Below are positions 22,620 through 34,600 of a DNA stretch of 64,000 nt, one piece after another (the first letter of the stretch is position 1; every line of letters starts with the position of its first letter). Under the pieces are notes generated by a model. The model was not told the origin of the DNA, ran no database searches, and saw nothing but the letters and a program-made list of their open reading frames with translations. The position numbers and the translations under genes were made by a program. The DNA comes from Homalodisca vitripennis (taxonomy: Eukaryota; Arthropoda; Insecta; Hemiptera; Cicadellidae), in NCBI RefSeq assembly GCF_021130785.1, contig NC_060207.1, positions 194,547,501-194,611,500 on the forward strand, written 5' to 3'.

Positions 22620-25600
22620 GTAAGTGTACTTTTGAATTGCACTAGAAAAAAGTGAATGTGCCCTTTATTACACAGCCAAAGGCGCAGCACTCTCTGATCA
22701 AAAAAGTATTCTTTTAGTTCAAAAAATGTCATGAAGTAATCTAATAAACTGTTCCAAGTTCAGACTAAATACAATAACTCAGTTTATTTAATTTATTAAC
22801 TTTTCTGCATACAGCATACTTCATTCTACGTTGTTTACCCTAGAGGTTTTCAATTGAAGAAGAGAGCAGATATATTTCTCGAAACGTCATGTTCTAGTTG
22901 ATATACGCATAATTACGGCGGTCTACTAGTTTTTAGCCAAATTATCAATAAGTTGGCAGTGTGTGATAAAGACCGTATTGATTGGTGTTTTCCCATATTG
23001 GTTGTTGACTGGTCAAATCTCAGCCTATTACAACACAGCCCCCACTCCCTCAACTCACCATTGTAAGCAGATGGAAATACCGGCAGTTTCCTTTTACTAT
23101 CAGTTAACTGAACATAATTCTCCACATCAAGGTCGAAATATTTCAAAACTTTGATTCATTATTGAGTAAACACGGTGAGAAACAATGATAATCACTTGAC
23201 TTTTTTTAGTCTAAATTGATTTAAAGTGGATAGAAATTCATTAATTGAGACCTTCAAACTAGTTTTTAAGTATACTTATTTCATAATACCGTTAAAAACC
23301 TTAGTATACCAAAAATTCAAGAACTTTTACGAACGTTGTAGAAACTGTACATGAACTTTCAGTCACTTTCGAGCCCATAGTGCCTTCATATATGAACAAA
23401 ACGTGTGCATAACTTTAAAACCAGCTGTTCGACCAAAGATAAACAAAAGAAACGATGACCTATAATAAAAGCAATATTGTTGCGTTAGCAAAGTTTCCAT
23501 GCGAAAGAATAACATAGCTAATAGTTCCCGACAAAGGTGAATACAGTGTTAAACATCTGTCGGAAAAAAGCTGAGCAATCTAGTACTTAGCCTATGGCCG
23601 AGTATTTTTATAGGCGGAGGTGAATCGTAAATACGCCTTTGTAAACCAATAATTTTAACTAAAAAAATACTGATAAATCTACATGATTTGATTTTACCTT
23701 GGTTAGTATTGGCTCATATGCTTTTAGACAAAAATCACTCCACAACATGTTATTGATTGAGCACAATTTTATTTAATTGGCTATAACCCTTATAATTGTA
23801 GCATGTTGTATCACAGACAAAGAAGCGCTATTGTGCGAAAAATGTTGCAAGCCTGGAATGTGGCAAATAAACTAGGTATTGTTTAATGCACTTTTGCCTG
23901 GAATACATTGTTTAAACTTCCTATGATTGCAGAAGATGTTTGAGGTAACACTAGTGTTAACATTATTAATTACACTATTAATAAATAATAAAGCCAAATT
24001 GCCAGGCTTGCAATGTTAAGTCTTGTGTTATATATAGTGTTCGTTTCTCCGTGAAGGTGTATTAGTGGAAGTAAATGAACAAGATTCTTATTAGTTGAAG
24101 GTTACAATATGGTTACTGTTTCCCACCAGTTTGCAATTACTTTGCATTAAACAATCTTCAAAGTGGACATTACCAGCCGTCGTTAATTAGCTGTGTTGTG
24201 TGATAAAAATCATTCCGCATCACTATTGCAGTTTTATTACAAGTCTAATAGCATAGACTTTTAACTCAGGGGTTACCTAAAGGACAAAATTGACCATTTC
24301 AAACTGAAAACAATAACGAATTGTAAACGCCAACTTACTATTGGAGGAGTGACACCATTCAACGTCCGTAATTTGGTTGAAACCATGTACTTCCTGCAGG
24401 CTAATCATTACAGTTTTATTGCTCTACCTTCATAACCTTTTAAGGTTAGCTTGCTCAGGAACAGAGTGAGGGCCATATCTAACAATTAGGTTAGACAGGG
24501 TACGTCTTGTAGAATTTGTCTGTTTGATATAAACCCCACTTGTTGTTAATAGTGTAGGCTTATAGGAGATCAAAGTGTATGGTGACCAAATTCACAAATA
24601 TGTAAAAGTAGTTAAAATAATATTGTTAAAATAGCTTGGTTTGAAGATCTTATTCATTATTATTATACAATATATCCTTCCAGACCCCGCCAGAAGCTCT
24701 GATGATGGTTGTGTCAATATTCGTCTATCAATCAATAAATGTGTCTCATTAATACGATGTATCTTAGAAAAAAGCAAAGGAACGACAATAAAATAAGAGA
24801 ACTAAATATTAAGACTATTTATGTAAAAAAAAACTAAAACTAATTTGTTCACATAAAACACAAAACGATAGGTTCTTATGCAAGTTTGGTTTTCCACTGA
24901 TTTGAAAAAACTGATTATTCAGAAGAAGCTATCTCACAAACGTTTCAAGGAAACCTCTGATCCTACTCACTACGCGATCTTCCAGCGACTTAGAGCCCAA
25001 TGTACTGTTCTTGTTTCTCAGTGTCGTCGTAAGCTCCTGGATCGCATCAATGATTCAGTGTCGAACAACCCTAAAAGTATTTGGAGCTATGTCAGTCAAC
25101 AGAGGAAAACATCGAACATACCCAAGATGATTCGTCATGAGGAATCGGTTGCGGAAGATCCTGAAGAAATTTGCCGTGTTTTTGCCAGCTACTTCGCTAC
25201 TATTTTTAGTAAAACTCACGATAGTCCTCCTGTCTACCATCCTCGTGCGTTCAAAGTCTTAACAACCTGGTGCCTTTCAGTTGAGGCCATTGAGCGTAAG
25301 CTTAGCCAGCTAGATCCAAACAAAGGGGCAAGTCCTGATTCCATTCCTCCATCGGTGCTTAAATATTGCAGTGTGGTGATTTCTCCTCATTTATGTATTT
25401 ATTTCAACATATTCTTCTCTAGAGGTATTTTTCCAGACTGCTTAAAGACAGGATACATAGTTCCCATATTTAAATCTGGCAATAGTACCCTTGCATCGAA
25501 TTACAGACCGATTGTTATTTTAAACACATTGTCCAAAGTTTTTGAGAGTCTGGTGTTAGATGGACTTGAATTTGAGCTTAAACACCTAGTAGTGCCGCAG

Positions 25601-28600
25601 CAGCATGGCTTTCGCTCCGGGAGATCCACAACCACTAACCTCATCATTTTTCAACACTACATTACCTCAGCATTCGCAAGAGGTCGGCAGGTGGACTGCA
25701 TTTATCTGGATTTCGCCAAAGCTTTCGATCGGGTTAGTCACATACACATATTGGCTAAATTGGACTCTCTAGGATTCTCCAGTTCTCTCCTGCAATTCTT
25801 CCAATCCTATCTTCAGGGTCGAATGCTGAGTGTGAGGTGTGGTACTGCTATTTCTCACCCCATTGGTGCTGAGTCAGGAGTTCCTCAAGGGTCACATCTG
25901 GAGTACTTTTCAACCTCTTCATCAACGACATTGGCGATGCCCTGACCGCCAAACATCTTCTATTTGCTGATATGTGAAGCTTTTTCTGGAATCATCCTCG
26001 GGCCATGATGTGGACCGTCTCAGGTCGTCATTAAGGGCAGTGGAGCACTGGTGCTTTAAAAACTCTATGGACCTGAACATATCTAAATGTTCAGTTATGA
26101 CCTTTTCCAGATCTCGGAATCCACTTTTTCATGACTATTACCTTGGCAGCGAACTTCTCCACAGAGTCTGGAAGATGAAGGACCTTGGTATCATAACTAC
26201 TTCAACTCTCCATCCCGATGAGCATGTGCGGTTTATTTGCAGGAGAGCCAACTCCACGCTTGGCTTCGTCTTTCGTTTCTCTGAGGGGCTGCATGTTGAC
26301 TCTCTAGTAACATTGTATAAGACACTAGTGCGTCCGCTCCTGGAGTACAACTCTTCTGTGTGGGCTCCGTATCAATCTACTCTCATATCGGATATTGAGA
26401 GAGTCCAGGTCCGATTCATCAGAGTTGTTGGCTGCCGAATGGGATACAACTACCTTGAAGTCCCTGTACCACTACTGAAGTCTCACTTCCGTCTTCATGA
26501 CTTAGACATTCGCAGAAGGATTCAAGACTCAGTTCTCCTCATGAAGTTGATCAATGGTGTTGTGGGCTGCCCTGAGCTGTTACAGGAGCTTCCTTTTCAC
26601 ATTCCTGGTCGTACAAGATCCCAGGACTTGTTTGAGAGGCTTCAGTACTCTACGTTATACCAGCAACGCAGTACGCTCCCACGCCTTTTACAACTCGGCA
26701 ATGAGATAGGTGGATCTGTGGACTTTTTCTCTCCTAGTGTGGCTCGATTTCGTAGCCAAGCCGTGCGCCTTCTTACTGCAAATGATGGAGTTAGTGATGA
26801 GTGATTGGTGACGCCTTTAGAGGGTCACATATCAATGTAATGACAAAAGTTGAGTGCATGAGTGATTCTTCTCTACACATTCTGGCATCGTGATTGTACT
26901 GTAATAAGAAGTTTTATAATTGCTTGTTATCTTGTTTTTTATTGCTTGTTAAATATTATAAATGTATTTATTGCCTGTTAAATATTATAAATGTATTTAT
27001 TGCTTGTTAAATATTATAAATGTATTTATTGCTTGTTATTATATATTATAAGATACTTTATTACTTGTCGAAACTTCATATTCTACTGCAGGTTAGATTT
27101 AATTATACACGCATACATAATATATTATACGCACACACACACCTCACGCCCCCTTCGCACGCACCCTCCCCCCCCACACACACATAAATCGTTGCTGTAA
27201 TTATTGCCATCATTTTTTAATTGTTCATATAGTTGGTGTTATTTATTTGTTGCTTGTTATCTTTAAATATATTATTGCTTGTTGTACTTTATTATAATTT
27301 ATCTCTTGTTGAATCGGATTTAACATTTGTTGTAAAATGGTGTATGCCGTATATAAATAAATAAGTCTATGATGGAACCGTCCAAGGACGTGAGGGCGCG
27401 ATTATTTGCTCATTTTCATGACGGCAGCCTAAAATCGAATCTATATTTGATTGTACGTTGGTTTTTATTCTACCATGAAAAGCTAATAAAATAGATGCTG
27501 AGACTTGACAGTTTTTCGTGAACTATACAACAAGAATCATAGTAAAATTCTGATAGGGGTTTCCTGATCTTATTATTGCATCTGGTTGGTTCTCGTTCAT
27601 GCTACTACAAAATGATTCCCTAATAATAGAATTTTCTAGAGAAATCCATTTCAATTCTTAAAAATGTTTGTCCACTTTTGATCCCAGAACATTGATTATA
27701 AACTAAAATGGTTGTCAGTTTGTTTCATGTAATTTAATAACTATTTAAAACAACTCCGGAATGTGAATGAAGCATAGCATTGTTCGTATGACGTGGTACG
27801 TTATTGCAGTTATTCGAGTGCCCATGCCCAGACCAGTGGGAACGATTTGGAACCTCAACGGAAAAAAGAAAATTTCTGTTGTAAAATCTTTAAAATAAGT
27901 AATACTTTTATAATAAAAAAGGAGAAGCCGATCCCTTTTTTTTTGAGGAAGCCGAGCCTTACTCTTCCAGTCCTCATGGGCCAGTGGCCTGTGCGAGGAT
28001 CTTATCAAACATAATAAAGGGGAGAGTCGATACAGTACAAGGTTGATTGTACTGATAAAAAGTGCAACGGTCACAGACAGGTTTCGAATCTGCTCTATCT
28101 CTTAACTCAGATAGTCCGTCGTCTTAGACCGCTCGGCTATCGGCACTCCAAAACTTTCACTGCACTCTTTCCGGTTTATAAACTTTAGTGATTTTAAATA
28201 TATTTGACTATTTGGAGTGAATTCGTATAACAGTTTTATCTATCCACAGTAGACTGTCAAGACTTTTGACGTGATTCAACTACGATATGCCTTAACAAAT
28301 TTAAATAAAAATTGAAGCTTTGATTTACTCACAAAAATGTACAAATACACTGTCGAGGCTTATGTTTCAGTGTATGTAAACGAAGCTCGTAACCCGGTAG
28401 CAGACAAAGCTGTTGAGGTTGCACTCAGCTTCATCCGCCGCAGTTCCCATCTCGGCATACATGTCGATAACTTCTCGCAAGTGAAGGCCGATAGTCAGGA
28501 CCCCAGAACATTCCTCAACGCTTGTGAGTACAATAATCATATGTACTATCTTAAATACGTTTCTGTTCAACTCACATAGTATAAAACGGAAATTATTATT

Positions 28601-31600
28601 TATATATTTTTTACCTATAATAATACTAATAGTAAATGTACATGTATACAAGTAAGTGTACCTTTGTCCAGAGAGTTACGGGGAAGCCTATATAGACAAA
28701 ATATGCATGTACGGTTCAATCTAAATGTTTGTATAAAAATGTTATTAAAGAAGCAATTAGATTATATTTTAGAAGCTCTTTATTTAATATGATCTCTTGT
28801 TAATATTCAGTCTCTTTGATTTGTGCAGTTTACAGAAAAATTCTTAGGTCCTTTTATTCATCGTTGCAGTTAACGATTTTCCCTTCCATTTGTCTTTATG
28901 TCAGTTTTATTTGCTGATGATACTACTCTTCTAAATCACCATAGTACACTTATTGGTTTAATAAAACAACAAGAAAATGCAATGGAGGTAGCAACAGTGG
29001 TTTCAAGCTAACAGACTAGTAGTAGCTAAACAATAGCAGACAGAAAATATAATCTTTTCAATGGACAATGTTATTTACAAATGTTTTAAGCCTGTTAAAC
29101 TACTAGGAATCTTCTTAGTCAGTAGACTAAGCTGGGAAAGCCATATAGAAAGTCTGTAATATATGAGCAAGAGTAATTTTCCTACTGCGTTAATTGAAAC
29201 TCTGCGTCACTGAAGATATGGTAATAACCTCCTATTATGCCTTTTTCCACTCTCACTTAGTCTATGGAATCACTTTATGGTTACCATTCAAATAGAGTGT
29301 TTGTCTGGCAAAAAAATCAATATGAATTATATAAAATCTTAATGAAAGGGAAACTTGTCTGTAAGTTTTTAGGTACTTAAATATCATGACATTGCCCTGT
29401 TTGTATATACATTATTGTTTACTGGATGTGAAAGCAAATCTGCAAAATTCGACCGTTAGAGAAACCATTCACACTTTGCCCAGCGCACACGAAGCGATTG
29501 TTCTGCAGTTACAGTAAGTTGCAAACCAGTAGTAGTGCGCAACTATGTGGTGACCTCGACAATGTATTGGAGTGGGGAGGCGTACACGACGCGACCGGTT
29601 TTTGACGATCTAAATCTAGTCTGAAACCAGTCACATGCAACCGTGGGCTCGAGGTTTCAGTTGCGTTACAAACTTCAGTTGCACGATACCACGTGGTGTT
29701 TTGACGGCCGCATAGTGTCTATTTCAACATGAGTGATCAAGAACTCAACATTAAGCTCGTTGGAGCAGTGGAGAAGTATGAAGTTCTGTACAACTACAAA
29801 CTCCCAGAATATACAAGGAAAGATGTGACGGAGAAAGCATGGAAAGAAGTGTCTGCTGAAGTGAATATGCCAGGTAAGAAGTATATATTTCGTATTTTTC
29901 AGCGAAATACTGCTGGTTGGAAGAGTACTCTAGAGAAAATCCACTTTGTCTATCTGTATTTAGCGCATAGTGTATGTCTGTGCCGTTAATCTTGTCATAC
30001 CATTTAAAGAATCTTAAAAATATATGATTTACTTATTTTCCATCACTTACTGTGGTGGGAGGCGTCTTACGCACCCAGTCACAAAACATTGGAGAGTAAC
30101 CTAGTAATCTAGAACCATCTAAAGGGATACATGCAAAACGTCAACAACTTTTTGTGTGTAAAATATGGTGTATTACATATCAGATTTTGTAAGTTTCATC
30201 ACAAATCTACTGCATAGTTTTTGAAATTTTAGCTTAAGTCAGTATTATGCCTCTATTACACTGCTGGGTTTCACTGTCATGGTAAACTTGCACCTAGAGA
30301 AAGGAAATGAGTTGCTTGAAAAAGGTCTCAGGATGTTGCGTGTCAGCGAAAATACTTCGTCTCCGACGAAGTACTGTAGTATGGAAATGGGATGTTTTTA
30401 TCATCATATCGCAATAGTGAAGGTGGTGGGATATTATCACCATGTGTCATCCAATAGTTAATTGAGCTTGCTTTGAAAATGCCTCCATCACTGTTACGCC
30501 CAGCATAACCTGGCTCAATAATCGTGAAGAGTCCGTCGGCATCGCAACGCGCCAAAAGTACGATAGAGTGGATGTAGTTGAAGTTTTCAGATCCTGTATG
30601 TGGAACTTTTCAATTCTTATATGCTTACCGTCCAATGCTCCAATGCAATTGGGAAGGTTCCATAGCAGCTCAAAACGATCAGCGGTATGTTTAAATCTAT
30701 CGGGTATAGGAACAGGCATGTAAATGTCTCTCAGTGCGTTCCAGATAACTTCTGAAGTTTCCTTGATCATTTTTCAAACTGTACTCTCACCTCTTGCAAA
30801 ATATAAGGAAACTGCCACAAATGTTTCACCAGTTCCTAAATACATACATAAATAAATATTTATGCCAATCTCTTTGAATCCTCAATCGGATTATGTCTTA
30901 GGAAATCTGATTATACATAATTGTGGAAATCATAGTAACAGTACCTGTAATTGCGAAGCAATCGAAAAAATAAACTCGTATAAATATCTTGGCGTTATTA
31001 TAGATTTCCGTTTGAAATGGTCAGATCGTATTGAATATCTCGAACAAAACACCCGAAAGTATATCTTTGACTTTAAGAACCTTAGGGATATTCTTGCTGT
31101 TCAAGAAATGAAAATGGTATATTATGCATACGTGCAATCTCTTTTTGCATTTGGGATAATTTCTTGGGGGGCAGCTTATAAATCAAATCTTGATCCTCTG
31201 TTTACGGTTCAGAAATCAATTTTGAAAGTAGCTTTTAAAAAATGTCATAGTTTTTCAACATCCATTTTATTTCAAGAAACTAAAATTTTTACAATAAGAC
31301 AACTTTTTATAAAATTTCTTTTAATACACATGTATAAAAATTTAGATGATTTATTTGAAAGAACTCAACACACCCATAACACACGTTATTCTAGATCAAC
31401 AGGAATTCTACCACTGCAATTAACTAAATCTTATTCAAACACCAACTCATACTATCTAGTTCACGTGCTTTTTATAAATATAAGTAAACAGTTTCCAAAT
31501 TTTAGTTTTTTCAATGAAATTTCTACAATTATCTTTAAAAGGAAAGTTAATCAGTGGTTTATTATCATTGTCTATTGAGGAGGCCGAGGCAGTGTTGCCT

Positions 31601-34600
31601 ACGAACTACGGGCAGACAGTTTGACATGTAAACAGCCACCACTCCTATCCCATCATCATTCATTATTACTACCCCATTATAATCTTCGGTGACCCTGCTT
31701 ATTTACCCTTGTTGCTAATATGAAATGTTTTTAAAATTAATAATATTCAATTCCTTAAAACAGGTACATATTAAAATTACACGGTTTTTTTCCTTTTAAT
31801 ATATTCATTCCATATTCACGTATGTATGTGTATGCATGTATATGTATATATGTATGTGTGTGTATGTATGTATGTGGTATGTAATAGTGCATTATCTTGT
31901 ATTATATTTTATATTCAATTTTTTTATTTATTTATATCCAGTCCGTTATTTTTTCAGGCGTGAGCAACTCGAGTCTGCGCACAGGCATCATAGCCTATGC
32001 AGGCTCATTTCCCGAGGACAATGTTTTTATACATGATGTTATTTTTATGATGTTTATTTTATGATGATTATTTCTTATGATGTTTATTCTTTGTTCTCAT
32101 TTCAAACTCCGTTCGGTAATGTAATAAAACATTTTTTAGAAGTTAATTGTACAGTTTGGATTGTAATATTGTAGCTACATATATTTGGGAAATAAATCAA
32201 TTTAATCAATCAGTTCCTAAATACCTGCAACCAAAACAATCAATTACAAATGTATTTTGTATCCGCAATAAATAACTGACTATTGACTAACCATGGGTTA
32301 GGTAAAACCTATTACTATTGTTTTTTATTTACCAACAATAACTTACCAAACATGCAATTTTAACCTTTTGGTTGATTTATTTTTCTTTTGTTTTAGTGCA
32401 AGATTGCAAAGAGAAGTGGAGAAATCTACGAACAGTGTTCATGAGAAGAATGAAACCTTCGCCTAGTGGTTCTGGAAGGAACAAAAGGGCATATTATTTG
32501 GAAAATGCAATGCAGTTTTGTCTGCCATTCATGAAAACAATGATTCCCCCTTCACCAGGAAATTTGCCTGCACCACCCAGCACTACCCAGTTTTCAACTC
32601 GTGATATTGAAGGTTCTGAAACTCAAGTTGAAGATCCCACCCAACTTGAATTTGAATGTGAAGTTGAACAACACAATTCCCAAGAAATGTCTCCCTCAAC
32701 TGCTCCTCCTCAACACTTCATTGAAACAACCTCTGGAAGTTTATCGTCAAAGAGGACTTTCCAAATCACGAAGGAAAAAAACAAAATCTTGGCATCCAAA
32801 GCGGATCAAACAGTAGCTGAATACTTCAGAGCCAAAAAGGCTAAATTACTATCAAACGCTGAGGCAGATACCAGCTATCAGCAGATTGATAGACAACAGG
32901 CGATTAAGATGTTTCTGCTCAGTTTGATACCAGAATTGGAAGAATTGAGTGATTCACAAATCAAGCTTTTCAAACGACACGTGTTAAGGTTGATTGATGA
33001 CATTTCACTCTCGGAACACGGTCGTCATCAGGTCTAACAATACTCACCTCTCCAACAATGTCCAACTCAAGACAGTCACAAATGAACATTACTCACATGT
33101 CCAATGTAGTTGATCAAATGCAAAATGCAGATTTTTATTACATGTTTTCTGGTAGCCTTCAGAACATAAATATGTAAACACTTCTACTCAATTTATATGG
33201 TTATCATCTATTGATCATCTTATTACCTGTATATGCTAATGTAATTATAAAATGACAATGAAGTTGACTTGTTAAACTTACCTCAGAGTGATCATTAATC
33301 TTTCCTGTGCTGGAACACATTCCCTCATGGTTGTGTCCATCTTCTCCAAGGAAGAACCAACCAGTCTTGTAAATTCCAAAAAGGAGTCTTTTGTCATTCG
33401 GTAAAAAGATTTAAACTTCCTATCCGACTGACACAGCTCTCTAGCTGCTAAAAATAGCCTAGATTTCACATTGTTGCTTAAATAAGGGTTAACCCAATGC
33501 TCTCTCTATACCCTTCAGCGTCTTCAGTATTGATTGTAGTTATCGTCTTCTTCGTCTGAGCCTGACATGATAACCGCAAACGGTCAAGCCAAGGTCTTAA
33601 AAACAAACACATTGAATTAATAAACAATCCACTTAAAACGCAACTGATACACAACCAACCCTTCGACGTGTGCGGACGGAAGTTTTGTTTCAGTTGTAAA
33701 CTAACTGCAGACTCAACTAATTTCCAACTATAGTTGCAGAACAGTCGCTCTGTGTCCACTGGGCCTTATAAAACTATAAAAAATACATGTTAGAGCTACC
33801 AAGGACCAGGCTTGAAAAAACAAAAGGCAGTCATATCTATATGAAAATAAATCTATTTAATAAATTACCAAAAGAAGGATGGATTGTAAATATAAGTAGG
33901 TTAAAATGAGTTGTAAGCAAATAGCAGAAAAGGCATTTTACTCTGTGAATGAATATTTGGCCTTTGATATTAGTTCTTTAAGTTTTTAATTTTATTTAGT
34001 CAAGTTTTAGGTTTAAATTTTTGTTTTTTAGTTTTAAGATTTTAAGTGTTAACTACCTGATTTACATATTTTAAATATTTAAATTACATTTTTCATTGAG
34101 TTTTAATTGTTTATGTTCTTTGTGTTTCTTGTTCAATAAGGGTTTTTGATTTTTCATTTACCATGCAATTCTTTCATTATTACTTAAATAATTTCACATG
34201 ACCATTGTCTATTTATGCAAGTTAGTAGTTTTGTTCTTATGTCTTTTGCAATGATCTTGTTATTTTTTAAATAAGTCCCTAGTTCTAAAATTATTACTTT
34301 CTACTTATTACTGCCCAATGGTTTAACAAAGTCTATTGTAACTTGTTATGTTGCTTAATGACTAATAAAGACATCTTGAATCTTGAATCTCACATTTAAA
34401 TATTAAGAGTACATTGACGTTGAACTCTCTATGTACTGTTACAAGTGTGTGACAAGTACAACAATTCACTAGGACAAGGCAGCGACCCCATGTTGGAATA
34501 GGAGACTCACATTTGAATATTATAAAATACATTGATGTTGAACTCTCTATGTACTGTTACAAGTGTGTGACAAGTACAACAACTCGCTACGACAAGGCAA

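Larger units (their letters stand above)
29477..33765. mobile_element. PIF/Harbinger transposon with two genes
   Basis: Bounded by terminal inverted repeats of about 35 bp (left 29478-29515, right 33729-33764) that share GCCCAG.G.ACAC, AGCGA.TGTTCTGCA and TA.AGT. It carries a HARBI1-like transposase on the minus strand and a MADF-BESS protein on the plus strand, the two-gene plan of this superfamily. The three-base target duplication is not clean (CTT against TTA), so edges are good to about 1-2 bp. Without the LINE inserted at 30844-32210 it would be about 2.9 kb. It lies inside an older LINE in Ir25a intron 2. Confidence 0.88.

Noticed and set aside
25055..26350. Minus-strand open frames inside the LINE at 24874
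   Set aside because: They are shadows of the RT frame on the other strand.
31836..32036. Tyr/Val-rich peptide at 31836
   Set aside because: Translation of a (TATG)n microsatellite in the LINE 3' UTR.
30280..33568. Host HARBI1 gene (domesticated nuclease)
   Set aside because: It has several frame breaks and lies between Harbinger terminal inverted repeats with its partner MADF gene, so it is the transposon's own dead transposase.
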